Program-made: the position numbers and the translations under genes
Shown: piece after piece, positions 22,595 through 34,091 of the stretch
How the letters are laid out: the number at the start of each line of letters is the position of its first letter
Numbering within the stretch: position 1 is the stretch's first letter
NCBI GenBank assembly: GCA_007115705.1
Contig: QXEO01000339.1
Coordinates: 1,796,308 to 1,860,307 of the forward strand
DNA from: Dactylis glomerata
Lineage: Eukaryota; Streptophyta; Magnoliopsida; Poales; Poaceae
Length of the DNA stretch: 64,000 nucleotides
Reading direction: 5' to 3'
Notes under the pieces: model-generated
Seen by the model: the letters and a program-made list of their open reading frames with translations, nothing else
The model's database searches: none
What the model was told of the DNA's origin: nothing

Positions 22595-23464
22595 CAAAAC
22601 ACGCCAGGAGCGCGGATCCAGGCGGGATCCGCCTTCACAGGCATCGGCGACACCGTCGCCATCGGGCGTGTCCTCTACGATTCCGGCTTCCCCATCGTCC
22701 CAGCAGATAACCTCTGGGTGCTGGCTAGAGAAGACCCTACTCGACTTACCGTCGTTCCGATCGGAGACATCCACATCTTCATCGGAGAGACAGACCTTAC
22801 CCCCGCCACGGAAACCAATTTCTGGCAGATTGGTATGGCTGAAACCCCCAAACAGACCGCTTTCGAGTTGGATACGAAGGAGGAATCATCTGATCTGGGA
22901 CTTTCCAAGTCATCTAGATCGGATCTAAAAACTAATCCCACCCAACCCGCCCTAGAGGTGGAGGAAGTGGTGGATGACCGCTATGAATCCGCCATGAACA
23001 ATCTGGCATTAGAGACACCGCGATATTGCCTTGTTGCTTTCGCAGGAACCACTTCGGGATCTGCCTCCAATGGAGATGATAGCCCAGGTGAATCCATCCT
23101 AGAGGCACTTAACGAAAGTGGTGAATCGGATGACTGGGATAGCAAAGGCTATGACTCTGATCACTATGACGCCGCCATGAGAAGAATCAAGGCGGAGTTA
23201 GCTCAACAGGAAATAGAAGAGAAGCAAGCAACTGCCAAGCAGGTGTTCATGACCAACAAAGGATATGACGCTGGGCACACAATTGGTGATCCGCCATCTC
23301 AGGCAGCCCATGACGGAGATGCCAGCAAAGAGCAGGGTAACCCGCCACCAGCTGCTGATCCCGCCACGGAACAACTGCCCGAGATTCAGGGCGGACCTAG
23401 GCCTCTGCAACCCGCCATCCCCGTGGTGCATCAGAGCTATTGGAACATAACCAAAGCCCGATAG
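22589..23464 (+). pseudogene. Element H gag, N-terminal part
   Basis: ATG 22589 lies at the PBS; the frame is open for 291 codons to TAG 23462. It begins MGQNTPGARIQAGSAF and becomes acidic (VEEVVDDRYESAMNN), the variable N-terminal part of a Tat gag. Sequence 23465-23712 is more of the same region in broken frames. Element A then interrupts at CAAAG (23713-23717). The conserved capsid part resumes at 34092. Confidence 0.7.
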
Positions 23465-25071
23465 CCCTAGAGACGGCGGTAAAACTAATGACCAAGGAAT
23501 TGGTGTAGCAGGAGAAGGCTGCATCCTCATGAAGGCTCGAATCTGATCCTGCGCTATGCCGGTCTAGTACTGCCTCCAAAGCCCGGGGTAACGACAATTA
23601 TGGTACCAGCCTTGATAACGAATCTCATACCGGATCCTCAGAGGCCTGAAGAAGAGAAGCTCATAATAGGGCAGATGCCATCCCAATTTCCTCCAATGAT
23701 AAACCACATGGCAAAGTGTAACAACCCAAAATTTTGGAAATTAAAATTAAATGCAATTTAACCAAATACCAAATTTTTGAGCCAACAAAAACTTTTATTT
23801 TTAATATAAGGCTAATTTATGGTCCTTTAGAAACTTGTGAATTTGAGCATTTTGCTCCCATGCATCAAATGAAAATAATAAGACAAAGGTTTTGACTCAA
23901 CTTCCTGAACCCCACTTTCAACCCATTACAAAGAAAAGATTTGGAAAATAGATAAAACCCTATGTTAAGAAAATAGCTTTCTTTTTTAAAAAATAGTATG
24001 GTTAAAATATCCAATTTTGAAACCAATTATCATCCCACCAATGAAGATTTCAAAAATTATTTGGTCTCATATTATTTCAAAGCTACTACCTTCTAACCAT
24101 TTTCTAAAACCCAAAATTTTAAAAACCTTTGACCAAAACCTTTCTTAAAACATTCCAAGATTTCTTAGCCAAGTTTTGAGAACAATTAAACCTTTTTTAT
24201 AAATGATTTATTGGATTAACATTGTTTTCTACATATTTAGCTTTTGCATGAACGCATGCTAAAAACTATTTGGAAAGTAGGTCAAGTCAATAAGGTCATC
24301 CAATAACAAGAAACCAGCAATAAAACAAAAGGAAATGTGAAGAAATACACAATCCCCAATTGAAAAAATAAGAAAAGTGATCTGCAGAATGTTATTGATT
24401 ACCCTACTTTGCACCTATGAATTAAGAAATTTGTGAACTAAACCATCATGTATTCTTTCACCATGAACTTTTACAAGTTAAGAAATCTGCAAGCCTGCAA
24501 ATTTTGGGTTCAGAAACATTTTTCAACCCTATTTAAATTTGGTCTAAAATTTGAATTCAATACTGCAACCTTTCCCAAATGCTATTAGCCTGCAAGCAAA
24601 CCAGAAGCTTTTGGCCTAATAAAAATTGATTTAGAATGCTTATCCAATATAGTGATCTTTCAAAATCAAAATTTTACAAAATTCGAATTTTAGTTTCTTG
24701 CGAACATTTTGTCAAACACCTGGTGAGCAGATTCGAGCCAGATTTGCATAAGCAAGTGGACAACTTGTCTAGCCTCCCCTGGGGCTGGCCACTTGCTCTA
24801 GAAACACTGCACTGCTCCCACTTGCCCGCTCCTCTCTTCCCTTTACTTCCCCTCGCCCGAACCTGGTCGGAGAACCGAGGAATTAGTCACCGCCGTTTCC
24901 CTCGGGCTCCCCTCCGAATTGCAGCACCACACCTTATCCTGACACGCCAGCAGGCCTTATGGGCTCCCCATAGCTTGAGACCACCGCCCGTTACCTCCCT
25001 CTCCACTCCCCTTTACCTGAGAACGACGTGCTCCGCCACCCCAGGCCACCCCCCGTACCACCTCTCTGGCC

Positions 25072-25079
25072 TATAAAAG
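25072..25079 (+). promoter_or_regulatory. Element A LTR TATA box
   Basis: GGCCTATAAAAGGCC, a perfect palindrome around TATAAAAG. It is missing from the 3' LTR, where about 23 bp are deleted at 31330. Downstream, 25081-25347 is GC-rich and contains no ATG. Confidence 0.75.
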
Positions 25080-25347
25080 GCCACCATTCTTGGCCAAAAA
25101 GATTCATACCATCCCCAGCAACCTCCCAGACATCATCTCCCTCCCCGTCCCCCTCTCGGTGGCCATAGCTGTCGACGCCAGTGAGGTTTGGAGCGCGGGC
25201 GGCACCACCGCGTCAGGCCGCCGTTGGAGGAACGTACGGCGGGAGGTGGACGAGCCGGGCCGCCGCAACCTTTTCTGCTTCATCGTCATTGAGCTCTGCT
25301 TCCTCTACGCTGCACCCCATCACCGCCCTCTTCTCTGCCGATCGCCG

Positions 25348-26185
25348 GTGAGTCCTGCCTCGAGACGAGGAAGACGACCCCGTATCGGTTCAGGTTAGAC
25401 TAGGTTCTGACCAGCGGGGCCTGTTGCCAGCGTTTTATTTTTATTTTTTTCCCTTGCCACCCGCCCGAGTGCAGCCTAGCGGGCCGGCCCAGCTCTGTCT
25501 ATGTGTCCGGCCCAGGTTAAAAAAAAAGGTATTTAGGTTTGGCAAATTTCAGATGCTGTCTTAGATTTAATTTTCTCGGAGATCTATAGATTCAAATTTA
25601 ATATATGAATATGTTCTGGAAACCTTAGAACATGAGCTATCCATTAGAAGTGGTTTTAACACAATTAGATTCACATAGTAATTGCAGCAAAAATAACAAA
25701 ACATGAGCTTTTTCACCTTACAAAAATTATATCAAATCAAATAAAATTCATAAAAATATGAAACAAACTCTCAAAACTCACAAATAGTAATATATATCTT
25801 ATGGTACCATTAGTTTTAAAATTTGAACCTGTTAGATGAAATGCTAGATCCCAGTTGATAATTAAGCCTTTTCCTAAAATAGGAACTGGATAGAATTAAT
25901 TTCTATAAATAGAAATTTTATGAATCCACTGGTACTAGAATAGCCATAAGTAAGACTTTACCTAGCTTGTTCAAGTTTAAACTATATGAGATATTTGAAA
26001 ATCAAATATTAAATAGTAACCCTTTTGCGTACCTCAATTTACACCCATAAATGAATCCAACTAAGTGAAACGTAACCAAAGTAGTGTCCAATAATAGTTT
26101 GCTGTGTTTAGGACTTGTGTGAATTCTTGGAGTGATGTTTGAACATGATTGGTGATTGTGTGTATTATTTGTGTATTGTTAATAG
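25348..26185 (+). other. Probable intron within element A LTR
   Basis: Donor CGCCG|GTGAGTC at 25348 follows the GC-rich, ATG-free leader. A T-rich tract and GTTAATAG|AC acceptor end at 26185. The interval is AT-rich (838 bp), as plant introns are. The same arrangement is found on the minus strand of element B. No RNA evidence. Confidence 0.45.
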
Positions 26186-26352
26186 ACGCTAGTATTGCCG
26201 GAGAGCTGCCCGAGGAAGGATACTACCAAGAAGCAGAAGAAGACTACCTCGGACACTTTGCCAACCAAGGCAAGCCATCTTTTGATCATACCATTACCCA
26301 GTTTTATAATGCATGTTTACTTGCTTTTAAAGAAAAGTGCACACTAAAATAA
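26186..26352 (+). other. Purine-rich mini-exon candidate in element A LTR
   Basis: One frame gives GELPEEGYYQEAEEDY, later NQGKPS, then TAA at 26350. Element B has EECAEEGEVFEYQEEED-like sequence, later TQGKPS, at the same place. Neither copy has an ATG in this frame, so translation would need an upstream or non-AUG start. The 3' LTR copy (32426-32592) keeps the frame open. Confidence 0.4.
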
Positions 26353-27847
26353 TTGTTACAAAGTTGCAAATAAGTAGAGATGTCTTGCTTAACAAGTGCA
26401 TCCAACCCTTTTTCTTGGATGCCATCAAGAGCATCAAACTTAGCCTACCTTTGAGAACCCCTTTTCTTAGTGGATGCTAAGTAGAGCAACAAGCTAAGCC
26501 TATCCAATATACCTACCTAGATCCTTGTGCCCTCATGAGGATCATGCTTGAGCTAAAGGCATTTATGGAAAACTACTAGGTGGGAACCCCAATGAAGATC
26601 ATGAAGATTTTGATTATGAAAACCTTGGATGGATGATTATCCTCCAAGTTGAGTCTTTGCTTGAAGATTCGAAATGAACTAATGACTATAGAATGATTTA
26701 TGGAATAAAAGGATGATGTGTTGGGTATTTGCCGAACCAACCTTACCGTACGACCACATTACCTTGAAATGGGACAAGGCTTAGTCGAGTAGTTGGTTTG
26801 TTTTGGTGTAGACACTACAAATGTAGTGGAAGTCCGACCATGGACTCCATGACCAGGGTTCCTAGGTTGGGATAACCTAGGTTCACTATCCTCCTATTTA
26901 GGTGGTTGGGGTACACGCCGAAGAGCCCTCATTGAATATTGGACTACCTTGAGTAGGACTCTACCAAGGATTAGTATCATTCCGGAGTGATAAGCGGCTG
27001 GGGACTTTGCACACCCTGGACAGCCAATTGGACTCTGGTGTTGAGGGACACATCTCTTGGTGGTGGTGTTTATGCTAAGATGGGCCGATGAAACATTAAT
27101 GATCGGTTGCTACTCGTGGCATACATTGTTATGCGGGGATGTGCCCACACGATGAGTAGCCGGATGGTGTGGGTAAAGTGTACAACCTTTGCAGAGTGTA
27201 AAACTATTCGAATAGCCGCGTCCGCGGTCATGGACAGTTGGGTTGGTTGTACTTGACCTTTGTCGAGAATTTGAGCAGTTATGAAGTGAACTATGCCATC
27301 GGTGCATGATGTGACTTGGAAAATGAACTTGACACTTGGAAGTTCCATCCTAGATTCAACTTAGAGAATTAATTTTTTTACCACTTAATGAATATTCTTG
27401 GGAAAGAAAACTAGCTTTATGCAAATGAACTTAGAGCTTAGACCACTATATGAGCCATGCATTTCCCTTCTCATTTATTTATAAGATGATTTGCGAGTGC
27501 ATCCAATGTACTCATGGCTCTGTCCCTGGCTATTAACTTGGCCAGACTTGAAGGAGAAAGATCAAGAAGGAATGACCCTTGATGGCTTGAACTAGGCTCG
27601 TTTCCTACTATTGGTTTTTGCCTGTGCGGTTGAAGCTTGACAATATGGACCCAAAGTGTTATTCTGCTGCATTTTGATGTAATATAAGGTTTGGTCTGTA
27701 TGACCACCTATGTAATCCCTTTTATTTACTATTTATAGCTGGAACTGGTTACCAACTATGTTATGTAAATCACAACAATGATTCTGGGATTGTGATGGAT
27801 TACATAATGGGCACTTCGAATTTGTTATAAACTCGTGGGTGTTACAA

Positions 27848-27862
27848 GTTGGTATCAGAGCC
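27848..27862 (+). other. Element A primer binding site, tandemly repeated
   Basis: GTTGGTATCAGAGCC directly after the LTR. A second, imperfect copy of this stretch and of the following 60 bases begins at about 27926 (GTTTGGTATCAGGAC); both end in TGGTCGTTAG. Confidence 0.85.
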
Positions 27863-28236
27863 TAGGCTGACTCTAGGAAACCCTAGCTAGCTTGGTCGTT
27901 AGAAAATGATACCTTTGATATCACAAGTTTGGTATCAGGACTATCATGACCTTAGGAGACCTTAGTTAGAATGGTCGTTAGCTAAGAAAGTGATATTTTG
28001 GTAAAAACTTATTTCTATAAAAGAAATTATTTGCTTTGGTACCCAAAGCCAAACTTATACTCCCATCTTATTCAATTTGAATATCTTATTCTCTCAACTC
28101 ATACTCTGAAGATACTTTTACAAAGAATTTATTTGCCTCTTTGATTACAAAGTCTTTTCAAAGATTTGTTTTACTCTATCCCCCATCTATTTCAAATTTA
28201 TAATTTATACGATTCCAACATAAGACCCAAGAAACA

Positions 28237-29485
28237 ATGGATCCAAAAAGTGTGAACTTGATCTTTTCCAAGACTTTGACGTCAACTACGACTGCTACCA
28301 TTGAAAGAGGAGATGAATCTTCACACTACCCAAAAATCTTCCGGAAAGAGTCAACTATATGATCTAAAGACTTCAAGATCTAATCAAGGTGATCAGAAAT
28401 GATGAAGACCTCAACAACCCTGACCCATAGGACTTATAGAAATGCTCAGTTGTTTTGATTGAGCTGCCCTTACCTCACGATTACTAAGTGTATGTAGTAA
28501 CTTGTGTGTTTGAATGATTGATTTTTTTTGAAGATGTGCTGCTCTTAGTCCATCGCAACAACTTGTTTGTTCAAAAATATTTTTGGCCTTTCCAACCCAA
28601 AATAAACTATGAACTATACCAATCCCACATAAATAATGTTTTGGGAAAACTTTTCCTTCTCATCTACTGCAAGACTTGCCCCCTCTTTTGCATCCCATGC
28701 TTGCAAGTACACCATTTAATATATGTACGAAAGGAGGTCAAGCTAGCTCAGATTTCGAACTTCACCTCCAGGGGATTGCCCGAAGGTACCAAGAGGCAGC
28801 AAATCTGCACAAGTTTCCAATGAAGAGGAAAGGAGATCTTCACACGCAACGAATATGCTATGATTGTGGGGAAGCTCAACATTTTGCATTCTAGTGTACC
28901 AGTCAAAAGATTGCAAACCTCGATCATCTAAAGAAGAAGGCTTGTAGCCATTGTGGAGAAGAAGGTCATCAAGCTAGCCAGTGCCCCGGCAACTGTCCCA
29001 ACTGCGAAGACAACCATCCATTTGGATGATACCCTACAAGTCATATCACCTATTTTCAATGTGAGAGTAGTACCCATGTTCCAGCCAACTGTCCCATCAA
29101 CTACTTGGTGTCAGCTATATCCAAGATCCAACCAAACAATTTTCAACTAGCAACACATGTGGTCCAGGCCAGCAAAGAGCACGATGATCATATGAAACAA
29201 TGGAGGACTAACATTATTTGCTCGGAGTGTGGAATTAAGGGGCACTACTCCAATGAGTGCCCAAATAAGCAGAACACCGCACCCAAACCTATTGCCCATG
29301 CTCGTAAATGTGTCAAAACTAAAGATAGTGTCAAACCCAGTTTCTCTAAAGATCCTACCAATGTTCTTTCATCTTCAGGAGGCAACCCTATCAACACCAA
29401 CATGGGCAGGGTTCAAAACCGCATTATTATTGAAGATAGTGTCAAAGGACTCTATAGCCTCAACTTCCGCAAGGGAAGAAAGTAG
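28237..29485 (+). pseudogene. Element A gag-like gene with CCHC zinc knuckles
   Basis: The likely start is ATG 28237 (MDPKSVNLIFSKTLTS). A frameshift and stops follow. From 28676 one frame runs to TAG 29483 and carries nucleic-acid-binding knuckles of the C-x2-C-x4-H-x4-C type: CYDCGEAQHFAF (last Cys after a TAG), CSHCGEEGHQASQC, a weak CESSTHVPANC, and CSECGIKGHYSNEC. Stops lie at 28892 and near 29026. Repeated knuckles are typical of gypsy gag. Capsid sequence is too decayed to place. No protease or polymerase follows before the 3' LTR. Confidence 0.7.
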
Positions 29486-29981
29486 CCTTACAAACCACTG
29501 GGAAGTAACTTTGGCAAACTCAAGACACGAAGAGAAGAAAAGGATCCATCATCATGAACCAGCCATAGAATACCCCGAAGTTGCTCGTAGCCATAAAGTT
29601 AGTAAGAACAAGTTGAATCAAGTGTGTGGATCCAAGATGAGAAGAAGCCTTAGTCACCTTAGTTTGGGACTAGTAGGCTTGTTTATTTTTTTGTAAATCA
29701 AGAGCGAGACCTGTAATCCGCAAGACCCTTTTTAATAAAAGCCTATGGTTTAGATGCCAAATATTTTGTTTTTGAAAGTGTGATTGTTTGTTGAAATTGC
29801 TATGTGATTGCTGAAGGTGTGTTCTGGCCCATCTAGCCTTACCACACTTGGGGGTACCCAATCTTTCTATCCTGATAGGAATCCATATACACTCCATCTC
29901 TATCTGGTAATCTCATTTCTCAATCTATCTCAACCTTAAGTTGTGAATCTCGGGACGAGATTCTTTTTAAGGGGGGAAGAT
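29486..29981 (+). other. Element A 3' untranslated interior and polypurine tract
   Basis: No ORF of note. It ends CGAGATTCTTTTTAAGGGGGG and AAGAT, the polypurine tract, directly before the 3' LTR at 29982. Element B has the related minus-strand TTTAAGGGGTGAAGAGC. Confidence 0.8.
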
Positions 29982-32900
29982 TGTAACAGCCCAAAATTTT
30001 GGAAATTAAAATTAAATGCAATTTAACCAAATACCAAATTTTTGAGCCAACAAAAACTTTTATTTTTAATAAGAGGCTAATTTATGGTCCTTTAGAAACT
30101 TGTCAATTTGAGCATTTTGCTCCCATGCATCAAATGAAAATAATAAGACAAAGTTTTTGACTCAACTTCTTGAACCCCACTTTCAACCCATTACAAAGAA
30201 AAGATTTGAAAAATAGATAAAACCCTATGTTAAGAAAATAGCTTTCATTTTTAAAAAATAGTATGGTTAAAATATGCAATTTTGAAACCAATTATCATCC
30301 CACCAATGAAGATTTCAAAAATGATTTGGTCTCATATTATTTCAAAGCTACTACCTTCTAACCATTTTCTAAAACCCAAAATTTTAAAAACCTTTGACCA
30401 AAACCTTTCTTAAAACATTCCAAGATTTCTTAGCCAAGTTTTGAGAACAATTAAACCTTTTTTATAAATGATTTATTGGATTAACATTGTTTTGTACATA
30501 TTTACCTTTTTCATGAACGCATGCTAAAAACTATTTGGAAAGTAGGTCAAGTCAATAAGGTCACCCAATAACAAGAAACCAACAATAAAACAGAAGGAAA
30601 TGTGAAGAAACACACAATCCCCAATTGGAAAAATAAGAAAAGTGATCTGCAAAATATTATTGATTACCCTACTTTGCACCTATGAATTAAGAAATCTGTG
30701 AACTAAACCATCATGTATTCTTTCACCATGAACTTTTACAAGTTATGAAATCTGCAAGTCTAGAAATTTTGGGTTCAAAAACATTTTTCAACCCTATTTC
30801 AATTTGGTCCAAAATTTGAATTCAATACAGCAACCTTCCCCAAATGCTATTAGCCTGCAAGCAAACCGAAAGCTTTTGGCCTAATAAAAATTGATTTAGA
30901 ATGCTTATCCAATATAGTGATCTTTCAAAATCACAATTTTACAAAATTCGAATTTTAGTTTCTTGCGGACATTTTGTCAAACACCTGGTGAGCAGATTCG
31001 AGCCAGATTTGCATAAGCAAGTGGACAACTTGTCCAGCCTCCCCTAGGGCTGGCCACTTGCTCTAGAAATACTGCACTGCTCCCACTTGCCCGCTCCTCT
31101 CTTCCCTTTACTTCTCCTCGCCCGAACCTGGTCGGAGAACCGAGGAATTAGTCACCGTCGTTCCCCTCGTGCTCCCCTCCGAATCGCAGCACCACACCTT
31201 ATCTTGACACGCCAGCAGGCCTTATGGGCTCCCCGCAGCTTGAGAGCACCGCCCGTTACCTCCATCTCCACTCCTCTTTACCTGAGAACGATGTGCTCTG
31301 CCACCCCAGGCCACCCCCCATACCACCTCTCTTGGCCGAAAAGATTCATACCATCCCCAGCAACCTCCTAGACATCATCTCCCTCCCCATCTCCCTCTCG
31401 GTGGCCATAGCCGTCGATGTCGGCGAGGTTCGGAGCGCGGGCGGCGCCACCGCGTCTGGCCGCCATTGGAGGAACGTACGGCGGGAGGTGGACGAGCCGG
31501 GCCGCCGCAACCTTTTTTGCTGTCGTCGAGCTCTGCTTCCTCTACGCCGCACCCCATCGCCGCCCTCTTCTTTGCCGACCGCCGGTGAGTCCCGCCTCGA
31601 GATGAGGAAGACGACCCCGTACCGGTTCGGGTTAGACTAGGTTCTGACCAGTGGGGCCCGTTGCCAGCATTTTTTTTATTTTTTCCCTTGCCACCCGCCC
31701 GAGTGCAGCCTAGCGGGACGGCCCAGCTCTGTCTGTGTGTCCGGCCCAGGTTAAAAAAAGTATTTAGGTTTGGCAAATTTTCGAAATAGTTTTCAGATGC
31801 TGTCTTAGAATTAATTTTCCCGAAGATCTATAGATTCAAATTTAATATATGAATATGTTCTGGAAACCTTAGAACATGAGCTATCCATTAGAAGTGGTTT
31901 TAACACAATTAGATTTACATAGTGATTGCAGAAAAAATAACAAAACAAGAGCTTTTTCACCTTAGAAAAATTATATCAAATCAAATAAAATTCATAAAAA
32001 TATGAAACGAACTCTCAAAACTCGCAAATAGTAATATATATCTTATGGTACCATTAGTTTTAAAATTTGAACCTTTTAGATGAAATGCTAGATCCCATTT
32101 GATAATTAAGCCTTTTCCTAAATTAGGAACTGGATAGAATTAATTTCTATAAATAGAAATTTTATGAATCCACTGGTACTAGAATACCCATAAGTAAGAC
32201 TTTACCTTGTTCAAGTTTAAACTATATGAGATATTTGAAAATCAAATATTAAATAGTAACCCTTTTGCGTGCCTCAATTTACACCCATAAATGAATCCAA
32301 ATAAGTGAAACCTAACCAAAGTAGTGTCCAATAATAGTTTTCTTTGTTTAGGACTTGTGTGAATTCTTGGAGTGATGTTTGAACATGATTGGTGATTGTG
32401 TGTATTATCTGTGTATCGTTAATAGACGCTAGTATTGCCGGAGAGCTGCCCGAGGAAGGATACTACCAAGAAGCAGAAGAAGACTACGTCAGACACTTTG
32501 CCAACCAAGGCAAGCCATCATTTGATCATACCATTACCCAGTTTTATAATGCATGTTTACTTGCTTTTAAAGAAAAGTGCACACTAAAATAATTGTTACA
32601 AAGTTGCAAATGAGTAGAGATGTCTTGCTTAACAAGTGCATCCAACCCTTTTTCTTGGATGCCATCAAGAGCATCAAACTTAGCCTACCTTTGAGAACCC
32701 CTTTTCTTAGTGGATGCTAAGTAGAGCAACAAGCTAAGCCTATCCAATATACCTACATAGATCCTTGTGCCCTCATGAGGATCATGCTTGAGCTGAAGGC
32801 ATTTATGGAAAACTACTAGGTGGGAACCCCAATGAAGATCATGAAGATTTTGATTATGAAAACCTTGGATGGATGATTGTCCTCCAAGTTGAGTCTTTGC

Positions 32901-34086
32901 ATGAAGATTCGAAATGAACTAATGACTACAGAATGATTTATGGAATAAAAGGATGATGTGTTGGGTATTTGCCGAACCAACCTTACTGTACGACCACATT
33001 ACCTTGAAATGGGACAAGGCTTAGTCGAGTAGTTGGTTTGTTTTGGTGTAGACACTACAAATGTAGTGGAAGTCTGACCATGGACTCCATGACCAGGGTT
33101 CCTAGGTTTTGATAACCTAGGTTCACCATCCTCCTGTTTAGGTGGTTGGGGTACACACCGAAGAGCCCTCATTGAATATTGGACTACCTTGAGTAGGAAT
33201 CTACCAAGGATTAGTATCATTCCGGAGTGATAAGCGGCTGGGGACTTTGCACACCCCGGACAGCCAATTGGACTCTGGTGTTGAGGGACACATCTCTTGG
33301 TGGTGGTGTTTATGCTAAGATGGCCGATGAAACATTAATGATCGGTTGCTACTCGTGGCATACGTTGTTATGCGGGGATGCGCCCACACGATGAGTAGCC
33401 GTATGGTGTGGGTAAAGTGTACAACCTTTGCAGAGTGTAAAAATATTCGAATAGCCGTGTCCGCGGTCATGGACAGTTGGGTTGGTTGTACTTGACCTTT
33501 GTCGAGAATTTGAGCAGTTATGAAGTGAAGTATGCCATCGGTGCATGATGTGACTTGGAAAATGAACTTGACACTTTGAAGTTCCATCCTAGATTCAACT
33601 TAGAGAATTTTTTTTTACCACTTAATGAATATTCTTGGGAAAGAAAACTAGCTTTATGCAAATGAACTTAGAGCTTAGACCACTATATGAGCCATGCATT
33701 TCCCTTCTCATTTATTTATAAGATGGTTTGCGAGTGCATCCAATGTACTCACGGCTCTGTCCCTGGCTATTAACTTGGCCAGACATGAAGGAGAAAGATC
33801 AAGAAGGAAGGACCCTTGATGGCTTTGTGAACTAGGCTCGTTTCCTACTGTCGGTTTTTGCTTGTGCGGTTGAAGCTTGACAATATGGACCCAAAGTGTT
33901 ATTCCGCTGCATTTTGATGTAATATAAGGTTTGGTCTGTATGACCACCTATGTAATCCCTTTTATTTACTATTTATAGCTGGAACTGGTTACCAACTACG
34001 TTATGTAAATCACAACAATGATTCTGGGATTGTGATGGATTATATAACGGGCACTTCGAATTTGTTATAAATTCATGGGTGTTACA
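29982..34086 (+). repeat. Element A 3' LTR
   Basis: 4105 bp, TGTAACAGCCC...GGGTGTTACA. It lacks the TATA-containing 23 bp present in the 5' LTR. It is followed by TSD CAAAG. Confidence 0.93.
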
Positions 34087-34091
34087 CAAAG

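Larger units (their letters stand above)
23718..27846 (+). repeat. Element A 5' LTR
   Basis: 4129 bp. First 1 kb AT-rich, then a GC-rich promoter/leader (24770-25400), a probable intron (25348-26185), a purine-rich coding-like segment (26186-26352), and a block (27115-27250) conserved in element B. It differs from the 3' LTR by scattered substitutions and small indels, a few percent by eye. Confidence 0.93.
23718..34086 (+). mobile_element. Element A: giant-LTR non-autonomous retrotransposon (gag only)
   Basis: TSD CAAAG is perfect (23713-23717 and 34087-34091). LTRs are 4129 and 4105 bp, both TGTAACA...GTTACA; the interior is only 2135 bp. The PBS matches initiator tRNA-Met. The interior holds a gag-like reading frame with CCHC knuckles and no protease, RT or integrase. 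LTRs twice as long as the interior recall LARD-type elements. A and B share PBS, polypurine context and parts of the LTR. The insertion cut the gag of H. Confidence 0.93.

Noticed and set aside
23718..27846. Possible host genes in the GC-rich parts of element A LTRs (24770-25400, 31050-31650)
   Set aside because: The same sequence occurs in both LTRs with a TATA box and no ATG in the leader, so it is LTR promoter and leader.
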